Below, piece after piece: positions 17,275 through 26,550 of a DNA stretch of 64,000 nucleotides (positions within the stretch are counted from its first letter, which is position 1; each line of letters starts with the position of its first letter). Under the pieces are notes generated by a model, which did no database searches, had not been told where the DNA came from, and saw nothing but the letters and a program-made list of their open reading frames with translations. The DNA comes from Sphingopyxis sp. GTDB lineage: Bacteria > Pseudomonadota > Alphaproteobacteria > Sphingomonadales > Sphingomonadaceae. Position numbers and translations under genes: made by a program. Location: the NCBI GenBank assembly GCA_030145715.1, contig JAIXHQ010000009.1, positions 43,959 through 107,958 on the forward strand. Direction: 5' to 3'.

Positions 17275-19776
17275 GTGCAGCCCCTCACCACGCTGTGGCG
17301 GATCGCGCGCCGCGATCTTGCGACGCGCATCCGGGGGTTGCGGCTGCTTGCCGTCTGCCTGTTCCTGGGCGTCGCGACGCTGGCGGCGATCGGCAGCCTG
17401 ACGCGCGGCATCACCGCCGAACTCGAAGCACGCGGACAGACCATTCTGGGCGGCGACATCGAATTCAGCCTGCCGCAACGCGAAGCCACTGCGCAGGAAA
17501 TGGCCGCCTTTGCCCGCGCGGGCGCAGCGTCGGCGACCGTGCGGATGCGCGCGATGGCCAATGCCCCCGACGGCGAGGCGCTGCTCGCGGAATTGAAGGC
17601 CGTCGACGGCGCCTATCCGCTGTATGGCACCATGCGGCTGGACAGCGGCGTGCGCAAAGGGCCGCCGCCACCGGGCAGCATCTGGATCGGCCGGGACCTT
17701 TCCTCGCGGCTGGACCTGAAAGTCGGCGGCGACGTCAAATTCGGCGACCGGATATTCCGCATCGACGGCATCATCGCCGAGGAACCGGACCGGCTGGGCG
17801 AAGGATTCACGCTGGGGCCGGTCGCGATCATCGGGCTGGCCGACCTGCCCGCCACCCGGCTGATCCAGCCGGGCAGCCTGTATGAAAGCAAATATCGCGT
17901 CCGCCTGTCCGCCAGCGCCGATCCCGATGCGGTGGGCAAGACATTGTCGGCCCAATTTCCCGACGCGGGATGGGACATCACCGACAGCAGCAACGGCGCG
18001 CCGGGCACGCGGCGGTTCATCGAACGGATGGGGCAATTCCTGTCGCTGGTCGGGCTGGCCGCGCTGGTCATCGCCGGGATCGGCGTCGGCAACGGCGTGG
18101 CCAGCTATCTGGCGGGCAAGCGCCCCGGCCTGGCGACGTTGAAGGTCCTGGGTGCCGACAGCGGCACGGTGCTGCGCATCTATGGGTTACAGATATTGGC
18201 GGTCGCGGCGGTATCGATCGGCGCCGGCCTGATCGTCGGGGCGATCGCCCCCGCCGCGATCGGCGCGATTGCGGGCGACGTGCTGCCGGTCAAGCCCGGC
18301 ATCGCCATCTATCCGCTGCCACTGGCGGTCAGCGCGGCCTATGGCCTGCTCATCGCCGTCGCCTTTGCCCTGCCCCCGCTGGCGGCGACGCGGCACGTCC
18401 CCGCCGCCGGCCTGTACCGCGCGACGGTCAGCGGCGCGGCGCGGATCGACCGGCCAACGATATTGGCGGTCGCGGCGGCGCTGGGCGCGATCATCGCGCT
18501 GGCGGTCGGCACCGCTCGCGAGCCGCTGTTCGCGCTGGGCTTTATCGGCGCGGCGATCGGCCTGTTGCTGATCCTTGTCGGGCTGGGCTGGCTCGTGCGG
18601 CGCGGCGCCAGCCGCCTGCCGCGACCCAAGCGCCCGCTGTTGCGCCTGGCGCTTGCCAATCTGCACCGCCCCGGCGCCGCGACCGGCGCGCTGGTCGTCG
18701 CGCTCGGCCTGGGGCTGACGCTGTTCGTCACGCTGGCGGCGATCCAGACGAGCATCACCGCCGAAATCCGGTCGACCGTGCCGCAGCGCGCACCCAGTTT
18801 CTTTGTCCTCGACGTGCCGCGCACCGACGCGGCGCGCTTTCGCGCCATGGTGGTCGGCGCCGATCCGCGGGCCGAACTCAACATGATCCCCGCGCTGCGC
18901 GGCAGCGTCACCGAATTCGCCGGCCAGCGCGTCGACGAACTGGCCGAACTGCCGGAGGGGGCATGGGTGCTGCGCGGCGACCGCGGCCTGACATACAGCC
19001 CCGTCCTGCCCAAGGGCAGCGAACTGGTCGGCGGTCGATGGTGGGCGGCAGACTATAAGGGACCGCCGCTGGTCAGCGTGGAACAGGAAGTCGCGACCTC
19101 GCTCGCGCTTCGGATCGGCGATACGCTGTCGGTCAATGTTCTGGGGGTGGAGGTGCAGGCAAAGGTCGCATCCTTCCGCACCGTCAAATGGGATAATTTC
19201 GGGCTCAACTATGCGCTCGTCTTTTCGCCCGGCACGTTCGATGCCGCGCCGCACAATATGGTCGCGACCGTCGCCGTCGGACCAGCGGCGGAAACCGCCT
19301 TGTCGCGCAGCATCCCGCGCGCCTTTCCCTCCGCATCGCTGATCGCGGTGCGCGATGTCGTGTCGCAGGTGACGGTGCTGCTGACCCAGATGAGCCAGGC
19401 GATCGCCGCGGCGGCCAGCATCGCGATCCTTGCCGGGATAGCGGTGCTGATCGGCGCGATCGCCGCCAGCCGCGAAAGGCGGGTTTACGACAGCGTCATC
19501 CTGAAACTGCTCGGTGCGACGCGGGGACAGATATTGGGCGCACAGGCGATGGAATATGCGGCGCTGGCGGCGATTTTGGCGCTGCTGGCGACCGGGCTGG
19601 GGTTGGCCGGGGCCTGGTATGTGGTGACGCAATTGTTCGATTTCGGCTTTGCGCCCGATCCGCTGATCGTCGGGCTGACGCTGATCGGCGGCGCGGGCCT
19701 GTCGTTCCTGATCGGCATCGCGGGAAGCTGGCCCCTGTTGTCGGCCAAACCGGCACAGGCGCTGCGCAGCCTTTAG
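17275..19776 (+). CDS. FtsX-like ABC transporter permease (YbbP-like)
   Basis: 833 residues starting at GTG 17275, immediately after the ATPase stop. It has an N-terminal helix (LRLLAVCLFLGVATLAAIG), a long periplasmic domain (about residues 45-250), then helices around 255-275, 305-335 and 345-365, a second set around 395-450, a second periplasmic domain (about 490-700), and three C-terminal helices with the FtsX hallmark VYDSVILKLLGATRGQILGA. The duplicated FtsX architecture matches YbbP. It overlaps the convergent TauE/SafE gene by four bases. Confidence 0.9.
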   Translation: MQPLTTLWRIARRDLATRIRGLRLLAVCLFLGVATLAAIGSLTRGITAELEARGQTILGGDIEFSLPQREATAQEMAAFARAGAASATVRMRAMANAPDGEALLAELKAVDGAYPLYGTMRLDSGVRKGPPPPGSIWIGRDLSSRLDLKVGGDVKFGDRIFRIDGIIAEEPDRLGEGFTLGPVAIIGLADLPATRLIQPGSLYESKYRVRLSASADPDAVGKTLSAQFPDAGWDITDSSNGAPGTRRFIERMGQFLSLVGLAALVIAGIGVGNGVASYLAGKRPGLATLKVLGADSGTVLRIYGLQILAVAAVSIGAGLIVGAIAPAAIGAIAGDVLPVKPGIAIYPLPLAVSAAYGLLIAVAFALPPLAATRHVPAAGLYRATVSGAARIDRPTILAVAAALGAIIALAVGTAREPLFALGFIGAAIGLLLILVGLGWLVRRGASRLPRPKRPLLRLALANLHRPGAATGALVVALGLGLTLFVTLAAIQTSITAEIRSTVPQRAPSFFVLDVPRTDAARFRAMVVGADPRAELNMIPALRGSVTEFAGQRVDELAELPEGAWVLRGDRGLTYSPVLPKGSELVGGRWWAADYKGPPLVSVEQEVATSLALRIGDTLSVNVLGVEVQAKVASFRTVKWDNFGLNYALVFSPGTFDAAPHNMVATVAVGPAAETALSRSIPRAFPSASLIAVRDVVSQVTVLLTQMSQAIAAAASIAILAGIAVLIGAIAASRERRVYDSVILKLLGATRGQILGAQAMEYAALAAILALLATGLGLAGAWYVVTQLFDFGFAPDPLIVGLTLIGGAGLSFLIGIAGSWPLLSAKPAQALRSL

Positions 19777-20534
19777 CTTAAAATCCGCACCACCGCCGAT
19801 ACCGCCGCGACGCCCAGCACGACCGCGACCATCGCCTGCCAAACATGCGGCGCGACGCGGCCGAAATGGCGGCCGCCGATGCGGTTGCCCAGCCACATCG
19901 GCGCGAACAGCAACAGCGACAGGATCATCAGCCGCCCGGTCGCGATGCCGACCCACAGGGCGGCGAGCGTGCCCGCGATCGCGGTCGCAAAGAAGATCAG
20001 CATCATCGACGCGCGCGCAACCTTGGGTTCCAGGTGGCGGCGCAGGTAAAAGGGCACGACCGGCGGTCCCGGCATCGCGGCGAAACCGGTCATCAGGCCC
20101 GACACGATGCCGGTCGCGGCGATGGCGGCGCGGCCGGGGCGGTGCCCCTCCGGCTGTTTGGGCAGCAGCACGGCGACAAAGGCGCCGACCGCGATCAACG
20201 TGATGAGCAGCCGCGCGACATCGGGCGTCGTCGCGCCCAGCACTGCCATGCCGGCGGGCGTCGCCAGCATCGCGAGCAGCGCGATCGGCATGGCCGTGCT
20301 GCGGTCCGCGTCGGCGATGATGACCCGAAGCCCCACCGGCCCGATCAGCAGTTGCAGCAGGATCCCGAGCACCACCGCCTCCCCCGGCGCGACGATCAGC
20401 CCGAGCAGCGGCACGAGGATGATCGCCATGCCGAAACCCGTCAGCCCGCGCACATAGGCGGCACCAAAAGTCATCGCCGCCGCGCCCGCGACGGTCAGCG
20501 GCGCCAGGCCGACGAGTTGCTGAAGGCTTGTCAT
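19773..20534 (-). CDS. Sulfite exporter TauE/SafE-family permease
   Basis: A 253-residue inner-membrane protein with about eight hydrophobic helices. The characteristic repeats are AMTFGAAYVRGLTGFGMAII with VAPGEAVVLGILLQLLIGP in the first half, and IVSGLMTGFAAMPGPPVVPF in the second. TauE/SafE proteins move sulfur-containing or organic anions; the substrate is not deducible. Start and upstream stop overlap (ATGA) with the metallophosphoesterase gene, so it is the last gene of the thrS transcript. Confidence 0.88.
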   Translation of the reverse strand: MTSLQQLVGLAPLTVAGAAAMTFGAAYVRGLTGFGMAIILVPLLGLIVAPGEAVVLGILLQLLIGPVGLRVIIADADRSTAMPIALLAMLATPAGMAVLGATTPDVARLLITLIAVGAFVAVLLPKQPEGHRPGRAAIAATGIVSGLMTGFAAMPGPPVVPFYLRRHLEPKVARASMMLIFFATAIAGTLAALWVGIATGRLMILSLLLFAPMWLGNRIGGRHFGRVAPHVWQAMVAVVLGVAAVSAVVRILS

Positions 20535-21388
20535 GGTGCGGTGGCTTTCGGTCGCAGGGTTATCAACCAGGCGTCGGGCGGCGTGTTGAAGCGTAGCGGC
20601 ATCAAACTTGTCCCCAGCCCAGCGCCGACAATGACGCGCTGCCCCCTGTCGTCAACATCGCCGCACGCAAAGCGATCGCCATATCGCGACACATAGGTCA
20701 GCGCGCCGACGAAGGGGAAACGTATCTGGCCGCAATGTGTGTGGCCTGCAAAGACCGCAGCAACCGGGCGCGGCAGGTCGGGAACGATGTCGGGGCTGTG
20801 ACTCAGGACCACGGGCACTCCTACGCCGAGCCGCTCCATCGCAGCGAATGTCGTCGGCACATCATCATGCCCCGAATAATCGTCATCAACCCCGCCGATC
20901 ACCAGCGGGCCAAGCTTCACCGCTTCATTCTGCAACACCCGAAGCCCGCGCTTTTCCATCTCGCCGCGCATCGCGTCAGGCTTGAACCAATGGTCATGGT
21001 TGCCTGGCGAAACGACGACACCAAGCGGCGCGCGCAATTTGCCGAGCGGCGCAACCACCTCTGCTGGGGTATAGATGTGCGTCGCGCTGCGCTTTTCGCT
21101 GACCAGATCACCGGCGATCAGCACAAGGTCGGGCTTCAGCCGGTTCAAATCGCTGACGATCCGCGCAAGTCGCTCGGGCGGCATATCGGGGCCGGCGACA
21201 TGGATGTCGGACAGCAACAGCAGCTTCAGCGGCGGCTGACCCGCCGGCCAGTCGGCGATTGCGACCGTCGCTGTGCGCACGAGCGGATCACGGGTTGCGT
21301 TCCAATAGCCTTTGGCAAGCAATGCGACGCCAAGCAGCGCAAGGAGCGCCGCCCAACGCAGCCAACGCCGCCGCGGTGCCCTGGTCAA
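20531..21388 (-). CDS. Membrane-anchored metallophosphoesterase (YaeI-like)
   Basis: 285 residues with one N-terminal membrane helix ([17 protein letters not shown]) and a calcineurin-type phosphoesterase domain: [49 protein letters not shown] and [14 protein letters not shown]. These supply the two-metal ligands. YaeI-type enzymes are linked to lipid or lipid A-related hydrolysis, but the substrate is not established here. Both ends overlap neighbours by four bases (thrS upstream, TauE/SafE downstream). Confidence 0.9.
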   Translation of the reverse strand: MTRAPRRRWLRWAALLALLGVALLAKGYWNATRDPLVRTATVAIADWPAGQPPLKLLLLSDIHVAGPDMPPERLARIVSDLNRLKPDLVLIAGDLVSEKRSATHIYTPAEVVAPLGKLRAPLGVVVSPGNHDHWFKPDAMRGEMEKRGLRVLQNEAVKLGPLVIGGVDDDYSGHDDVPTTFAAMERLGVGVPVVLSHSPDIVPDLPRPVAAVFAGHTHCGQIRFPFVGALTYVSRYGDRFACGDVDDRGQRVIVGAGLGTSLMPLRFNTPPDAWLITLRPKATAP

Positions 21389-23403
21389 TCGCGCAGATCC
21401 GGCGGGGTGGCCTCGCCCTTCAGCATCGCGATCGCTTCGGCGAGGGGCATGATGCGCTGGCCGTCCTGGCCCAGGGTACGGATGGCGACGGTGCCTTCCT
21501 CGGCCTCGCGGTTGCCGACGACGAGCAGATATGGAACCTTGGCCAGGCTGTGTTCGCGGACCTTGTAATTGATCTTTTCATTCCGCACGTCAATGTCGGC
21601 GCGGATGCCCGCCGCGACAAGCTGGGCCACCGCGTCCTTCGCATAATCGTCGGCGTCCGACACGATCGTTGCGACCACCGCCTGCACGGGCGCGAGCCAC
21701 GTCGGGAAACGGCCCGCGAAATGCTCGATCAAAATGCCGATGAAGCGTTCATAGGTGCCCAGGATCGCGCGATGGAGCATCACCGGGCGGTGGCGTTCGC
21801 CATCTTCGCCGACATAGCTTGCGTCGAGCCGTTCGGGGAGCACGCGGTCGGACTGAATCGTCCCGCACTGCCACGTCCGGCCGATCGCGTCGGTCAGGTG
21901 GAATTCCAGCTTGGGCGCATAAAAGGCGCCCTCACCCGGCAGTTCTTCCCAGCCGTAATCGTCGGTCGCCATGCCGGCGCGGACGACCGCTTCGCGCAGT
22001 TCGGCCTCTGCCTTGTCCCACATCTCTTCGGTTCCGAAGCGTTTTTCGGGCCGCAGCGCGAGCTTTACCGCATAGGTTTCAAACCCGAGCTGTTTATAGA
22101 CGCGGTCGAGCAAGGCGCAGAAATCGCGCACCTCGTCGACGATCTGGTCCTCGCGGCAAAAGATATGGCCGTCGTCCTGCGTGAACTGGCGCACGCGCAT
22201 GATGCCGTGCAGCGCGCCATGCGGTTCGTTGCGGTGGCAACAGCCCATTTCCGCCATGCGCAGCGGCAGGTCGCGGTACGATTTCATCCCCTGACGAAAG
22301 ATCAGAACGTGCGCCGGGCAATTCATCGGCTTCAGCGCCATCCATTCGGCATCGTCGGAAATGATCGGGCCTTCATCCTCGATATTCGGGACTTCGTCAG
22401 GGATCACGAACATGTTTTCGCGATATTTGCCCCAATGGCCCGACTGCTCCCACTGGCGCGCGTCCATCACCTGCGGCGTCTTGACCTCCTGATAGGCGGC
22501 GCCGTCGATGGCGCGGCGCATATAGGCCTCCAGCTCGCGATAGATGCGATAGCCCTTGGGGTGCCAGAAGATGCTGCCATGCGCCTCTTCCTGCAGGTGG
22601 AACAGGTCCATCTCCCGCCCGATCTTGCGATGGTCGCGCTTGGCGGCCTCTTCCAGCCGGACCAGATGCTCATTAAGCTGCTTCTTGTTGAGCCAGCCGG
22701 TGCCATAGATGCGCGAAAGCTGGGCATTTTTCTGATCGCCGCGCCAATAGGCGCCCGACACGCGGGTCAGCTTGAACGCCGCCGGATCAAGCTTGCCGGT
22801 CGAGGCAAGGTGCGGGCCGCGGCACATGTCCATCCAGCCGCCCTCCCCGTCCCGGCCACCCGAACGATAGACGGTCAGTTCCTCGCCCTGCGGCAATTCG
22901 GCGGCCCATTCGGCCTTGAACGCCTCTCCGTCCGCGGCCCATTTGGCGATCAGCCGGTCGCGCTCCCACACTTCGCGGGTCAGCGGCAGGTCGGCGGCGA
23001 TGATCCGGCGCATCTCTTCTTCGATCAGCGGCAGTTCGTCGTCGCGGAACGGGCCATGATCGGCGGTCGGCGCGAAATCATAATAAAAACCGTCGCCCGT
23101 CGACGGACCAAAGGTGATCTGCGTCCCCGGAAACAGGCTCTGCACCGCCTCCGCCAGCACATGGGCAAAGTCGTGGCGGACGAGTTCGAGCGCGTCGGCT
23201 TCGTCGCGGCTGGTCACCAGCGCCAGATTGGTGTCCGCGTCCAGCGGGCGCATGATGTCGCGCAGTTCGCCGTCGATCTTTGCGGCGAGCGCGGCCTTGG
23301 CAAGGCCGGGTCCGATGTCGGCCGCGATCTGGGCCGGAGTAGTCCCGCGCGCGACTTCACGGGCAGAGCCATCGGGAAGGGTGACGCGGATCATCTGGGA
23401 CAT
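21385..23403 (-). CDS. thrS: Threonyl-tRNA synthetase
   Basis: 673 residues from ATG 23403 ([12 protein letters not shown]). It has a TGS domain at residues about 1-65, an editing domain with the HxxxH pair in [11 protein letters not shown], then SGYWRG-type second editing motifs, and a class II catalytic core with [29 protein letters not shown] and [11 protein letters not shown] motif 3-like [20 protein letters not shown] is followed by a C-terminal anticodon-binding domain ([20 protein letters not shown]). It charges tRNA-Thr and edits Ser. No leader or T-box is seen upstream. Its stop overlaps the metallophosphoesterase start by four bases. Confidence 0.97.
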   Translation of the reverse strand: MSQMIRVTLPDGSAREVARGTTPAQIAADIGPGLAKAALAAKIDGELRDIMRPLDADTNLALVTSRDEADALELVRHDFAHVLAEAVQSLFPGTQITFGPSTGDGFYYDFAPTADHGPFRDDELPLIEEEMRRIIAADLPLTREVWERDRLIAKWAADGEAFKAEWAAELPQGEELTVYRSGGRDGEGGWMDMCRGPHLASTGKLDPAAFKLTRVSGAYWRGDQKNAQLSRIYGTGWLNKKQLNEHLVRLEEAAKRDHRKIGREMDLFHLQEEAHGSIFWHPKGYRIYRELEAYMRRAIDGAAYQEVKTPQVMDARQWEQSGHWGKYRENMFVIPDEVPNIEDEGPIISDDAEWMALKPMNCPAHVLIFRQGMKSYRDLPLRMAEMGCCHRNEPHGALHGIMRVRQFTQDDGHIFCREDQIVDEVRDFCALLDRVYKQLGFETYAVKLALRPEKRFGTEEMWDKAEAELREAVVRAGMATDDYGWEELPGEGAFYAPKLEFHLTDAIGRTWQCGTIQSDRVLPERLDASYVGEDGERHRPVMLHRAILGTYERFIGILIEHFAGRFPTWLAPVQAVVATIVSDADDYAKDAVAQLVAAGIRADIDVRNEKINYKVREHSLAKVPYLLVVGNREAEEGTVAIRTLGQDGQRIMPLAEAIAMLKGEATPPDLRD

Positions 23404-23582
23404 CGAAACTACAGCCTTTTTGCGCAAAATTGCCGCGTCCCTTTGCCAGCCATGCTCCGCCGCCGCAAGAGGCGCAGCGCGGTCGCCACCGATTGGGATG
23501 TTTGTCATTATGTAAATGAAACTTGACTTACGCTGCGCGACTCACGTAAAGGATACTTGTCAATTAGATGAGGGAGTTTGAC

Positions 23583-24203
23583 ATGGCGCATCCGATTGTA
23601 ACGCCGCGAGCCGATATGGCGGGTCGCCAGCCGGGCTTGTGGGCGGCTGCCTTTGCGCTGGCGATGGCCGCCATCGCCTTTGCCGAATATCGCGGGCTGC
23701 TGGGTGGCTGGCGCTCGCTGCCCTTCGTCGCGGTGGCGGCGTTGCTCCTCATCCCGATGACGAGGGCGGCGAACAACCGGCAAGCCGCGGCGGGCGCGCT
23801 GTCGCCCGCGACGCGGCGCTATAACCGGCGGATGCTGATCTGGTCGCTGGGCTATGTCCTGTGCCTGGGGATGGCGATGACCATCAAAAACTATTTCGAT
23901 CCGCAAGGCCCGCTGTTGTGGGGCATCGCGGTGCTGCCGTCGGTGCCGATGGTTTATTTCGTGTGGACGCTGGCCCGCTATATCGTCGAGGAGGACGATG
24001 AATATCTGCGCTATCGCCAGACCAGCGCCGCGCTGGTCGGCCTTGCGCTTGTCCTGCTCGCCGGAACCTTGTGGGGCTTCATGGAAACCTTCGGCGTCGT
24101 CCCGCATGTCCCCGCCTGGTGGGTCGTGCCGGTGTGGGCGATCGGGCTGGGGCTGGGCCAGGCGATCATGGCGGCGGCCGAACGGCGAACGGACCGGGCA
24201 TGA
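23583..24203 (+). CDS. Hypothetical four-helix membrane protein
   Basis: 206 residues from ATG 23583, chosen because GAGGGA lies 8-12 bases before it. Hydrophobic segments lie at about residues 18-36 (LWAAAFALAMAAIAFAE), 43-60 (LPFVAVAALLLIPMT), 85-105 (LIWSLGYVLCLGMAMTI), 113-133 (LLWGIAVLPSVPMVYFVWTL), 147-167 (LVGLALVLLAGTLWGFM) and 172-195. I do not recognise the family. It overlaps the small HTH regulator by four bases; such membrane-protein/HTH pairs are common in this order and may form a regulated unit. Confidence 0.75.
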   Translation: MAHPIVTPRADMAGRQPGLWAAAFALAMAAIAFAEYRGLLGGWRSLPFVAVAALLLIPMTRAANNRQAAAGALSPATRRYNRRMLIWSLGYVLCLGMAMTIKNYFDPQGPLLWGIAVLPSVPMVYFVWTLARYIVEEDDEYLRYRQTSAALVGLALVLLAGTLWGFMETFGVVPHVPAWWVVPVWAIGLGLGQAIMAAAERRTDRA

Positions 24204-24391
24204 GGAACCGGCTGAAAGTCCTGCGCGCCGAGCGCGACTGGAGCCAGCAGGATCTGGCCGACCAGCTTCAGGTGTCGCGCCAGTCGGTCAACGCGATCGA
24301 GACCGGCAAATATGACCCGTCGCTGCCGCTGGCCTTTCGCATCGCCGACCTGTTCGCCATGGCGATCGAGGATATATTCCTGCGCGACTGA
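24200..24391 (+). CDS. Small XRE-family helix-turn-helix regulator
   Basis: 63 residues, essentially just an HTH_3 domain: MRNRLKVLRAERDWSQQDLA, QVSRQSVNAIETGKYDPSLP, then FRIADLFAMAIEDIFLRD. This is the YozG/plasmid-type 'one domain' regulator class. The start codon lies inside the stop of the membrane protein gene (ATGA), so they are translationally coupled and the regulator probably controls its own operon. Confidence 0.9.
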   Translation: MRNRLKVLRAERDWSQQDLADQLQVSRQSVNAIETGKYDPSLPLAFRIADLFAMAIEDIFLRD

Positions 24392-24454
24392 CCCCTGCCG
24401 AACCTTGCCCCGAATCCCCGGCGTGGCTAGGAACGGATCAAAGGAGCCCCGCCC

Positions 24455-24709
24455 ATGTTCAAGCGTCTGTTCGTCGATCATCCCAAGAGCGTCGATGAAA
24501 ATTACCTGGAGCATTTCGGTGTCGCGTCGAAATTCGGCGTGACGATGATCTGGGGCGGGCTGTGCGCGCTGGTCCATGCGGTCGTTCCCGGCTGGTGCAT
24601 CACCACGGGCAGCGACACGATCAAGCGGCTGAACCACATCATGGTCGAACAAAGGCGCGCCAAGGGCCAGGCGGTGATCCAGATGAACACGGTCGACTGG
24701 ATCATCTGA
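24455..24709 (+). CDS. DUF6356-type small membrane-associated protein
   Basis: 84 residues. It starts MFKRLFVDHPKSVDENYLEH and continues with a hydrophobic segment (TMIWGGLCALVHAVVPGWC) and a C-terminal helix (LNHIMVEQRR), the typical form of DUF6356 capsule-biosynthesis-phosphatase-like small proteins. AAAGGAGCCCCGCCC precedes the ATG. The function is unknown. Confidence 0.8.
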   Translation: MFKRLFVDHPKSVDENYLEHFGVASKFGVTMIWGGLCALVHAVVPGWCITTGSDTIKRLNHIMVEQRRAKGQAVIQMNTVDWII

Positions 24710-24763
24710 CGCGGTGGCCCCCATGACGCAGAAAATGCCGTTCGCATCGAACGGGAATTGAAC

Positions 24764-25516
24764 GTGACGGTCCATTACCTCGACCGACCGGGCCGCCCGC
24801 GCCTCGCCTATCGGCATGTCGCGGGCACCGGGCCGACGATCGTCTTTCTCCCCGGCTATATGTCCGACATGGCGGGGGGCAAGGCGACGGCGCTGTTCGA
24901 CTGGGCGGCGGCAGAGGGCCATGCGTGCCTGTTGCTCGATTATGCGGGATGCGGGCTGTCGGACGGGCTGTTCGCCGATCAGGATCTGATCGACTGGCAC
25001 GGCGATGTTCTGGACCTGATCGATGCAAAGGTCGCGGGGCCGGTCGTCATCGTCGGATCGTCGATGGGCGGCTGGTTGATGCTGTTGACCGCCCTTGCCC
25101 TGATCCAGCGCGACGGACCGGCGCGCGTCGCCGCCCTGGCCGGCATCGCGGCGGCGCCCGATTTCACCGACTGGGGTTTCAGCGACGCCGAAAAGGCGAT
25201 CATTCTGGCCGAGGGCGCGCTGGTCGAGGACACGCCCTATGGCGACCAGCCCTATGTGACGACGCGCCGATTTTTTCAGTCGGGCGAGGCGAACCGGCTG
25301 CTCGACGCGCCAATCCCCCTCACCTGTCCGGTGCGGCTGTTGCATGGCGAAGAGGATGGCGACGTGCCGAGCGGCATCAGCCTGCGCCTGTCTGCCGCGC
25401 TGGCCAGCACCGACGTACACGTCATATTGGTCAAGGGCGGCGACCATCGCCTGTCGCGCGATACCGACATCGCGCTGTTGATCGACACCGTCGCGCGGCT
25501 CGTGACAGCAGGATAG
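24764..25516 (+). CDS. Alpha/beta-hydrolase
   Basis: 250 residues from GTG 24764, seven bases after GGGA; TTG 24758 is an alternative. Signature elements are IVFLPGYMSDM (oxyanion region), LLLDYAGCGLSDG, VIVGSSMGGWLM (nucleophile Ser in G-x-S-x-G), LLHGEEDGDVP (catalytic Asp) and VKGGDHRLSR (catalytic His). Relatives include palmitoyl-thioesterase ABHD10-like enzymes; the substrate is not known. It is followed after nine bases by a thioesterase gene. Confidence 0.87.
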   Translation: MTVHYLDRPGRPRLAYRHVAGTGPTIVFLPGYMSDMAGGKATALFDWAAAEGHACLLLDYAGCGLSDGLFADQDLIDWHGDVLDLIDAKVAGPVVIVGSSMGGWLMLLTALALIQRDGPARVAALAGIAAAPDFTDWGFSDAEKAIILAEGALVEDTPYGDQPYVTTRRFFQSGEANRLLDAPIPLTCPVRLLHGEEDGDVPSGISLRLSAALASTDVHVILVKGGDHRLSRDTDIALLIDTVARLVTAG

Positions 25517-25525
25517 AGGATCATC

Positions 25526-25963
25526 ATGGCCCGCGGCGATTTTCGTTTCCACGTCACCAAGCGCGTCCGCTATGCCGAAATCGACGCGCAGGCGGTGGTG
25601 TTCAACAGCCGCTACCTGGAATATTTCGACATCGGCATCACCGAATATTGGCGGCGCGTCGGGGTTTACGACCGCTGGCCCGCGCACAGCAGCCCCGAAT
25701 TTCATGTCGCGCGAGCCGAGGTCAATTATCGCGCGCCGATCCTGCTGGACGAAGAGATCGACATTTGCGTGCGCGCATCGCGCGTCGGGACCAGTTCGAT
25801 GACCTATATGTTCGAACTGCATCGCGCCGGGACGGACGACCTGCGCGCCGACGGCCAACTCGTCTATGTCCATGTCGCCGAGGCACAGGGCGCGTCCGCT
25901 CCGGTGCCGCCGGAATTCCTGTTGCTGTTCGAAGCGTTTGAAGAAAAGCGCCTTCGCGCCTAA
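25526..25963 (+). CDS. Acyl-CoA thioesterase, 4HBT/YbgC hotdog family
   Basis: 145 residues. The hotdog active-site segment RYAEIDAQAVVFNSRYLEYF is near residue 15, with the catalytic Asp in EIDAQ. EVNYRAPILLDEEIDI and DGQLVYVHVA complete the fold. It hydrolyses acyl-CoA thioesters in the cytosol; the chain length is not deducible. It lies in a run of small metabolic genes (hydrolase, thioesterase, glyoxalase) with gaps of about ten bases. Confidence 0.88.
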   Translation: MARGDFRFHVTKRVRYAEIDAQAVVFNSRYLEYFDIGITEYWRRVGVYDRWPAHSSPEFHVARAEVNYRAPILLDEEIDICVRASRVGTSSMTYMFELHRAGTDDLRADGQLVYVHVAEAQGASAPVPPEFLLLFEAFEEKRLRA

Positions 25964-25972
25964 AAGAGGCGG

Positions 25973-26410
25973 ATGACAAAATATCTTCACACGATGATCC
26001 GCGTTTCGGATCCCGACGCGACGATCGATTTCTTCAAGCTGATCGGGCTGGAAGAAGTGCGCCGGATGGACAATGAGGCCGGGCGCTTCACGCTGATTTT
26101 CCTGGCGCCGCCGGGACAGGCGGACGTGGCAGAGGTCGAGTTGACCTATAACTGGCCGGCCGCCGACGGCAGCGCCCCCGAAACCTATTCGGGCGGCCGC
26201 AATTTCGGCCATCTGGCGTATCGCGTCGATGATATTTATGCGACGTGCCAGCGGCTGATGGATGCCGGGGTGACGATCAACCGCCCGCCGCGCGACGGGC
26301 ATATGGCTTTTGTCCGCACGCCCGACGGCATTTCGGTCGAATTGTTGCAGGACGGCCATCTCGCCCCCGCCGAACCCTGGGCGTCGATGCCCAACACCGG
26401 CGTCTGGTAG
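25973..26410 (+). CDS. Glyoxalase I-like VOC-family lyase
   Basis: 145 residues with the paired beta-alpha-beta-beta-beta fold of lactoylglutathione lyase: YLHTMIRVSDPDATIDFFK (metal His), FTLIFLAPPG and VELTYNW (metal Glu), GHLAYRVDDIYATCQRL (second His) and PDGISVELLQ (second Glu). It converts the hemithioacetal of methylglyoxal and glutathione to S-lactoylglutathione. The glyoxalase II gene follows 140 bases downstream, giving a complete detoxification pair. Confidence 0.87.
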   Translation: MTKYLHTMIRVSDPDATIDFFKLIGLEEVRRMDNEAGRFTLIFLAPPGQADVAEVELTYNWPAADGSAPETYSGGRNFGHLAYRVDDIYATCQRLMDAGVTINRPPRDGHMAFVRTPDGISVELLQDGHLAPAEPWASMPNTGVW

Positions 26411-26550
26411 GGGTCGGGCATCGGCAACGGATTGCGCCCGGCCGCGTTCGATGGTGGAGGCCGTCGCGCCTTCACGACGCGAGCGGTCGGGATCAAGGCG
26501 AGGCGCCGTCCGCTCCGTCTGGAAGAGGCAGGTGGCTGGAAAGGAGACAT

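Noticed and set aside
18187..19956. Long minus-strand frame opposite the FtsX-like permease
   Set aside because: Antisense artefact of GC-rich third positions; the permease frame has clear membrane helices. The same applies to long frames at 6584-8194, 28101-29861, 50510-52318, 54277-56250 and 59718-61316.
21259..23526. A 755-codon plus-strand frame
   Set aside because: Exactly antisense to thrS, whose motifs are unambiguous; no protein family recognisable.
24011..26359. A 782-codon open frame on the minus strand
   Set aside because: It lies antisense to five well-supported genes (membrane protein, HTH, hydrolase, thioesterase, glyoxalase). Composition is His/Arg/Asp-rich without domains, the usual product of GC-rich antisense frames.
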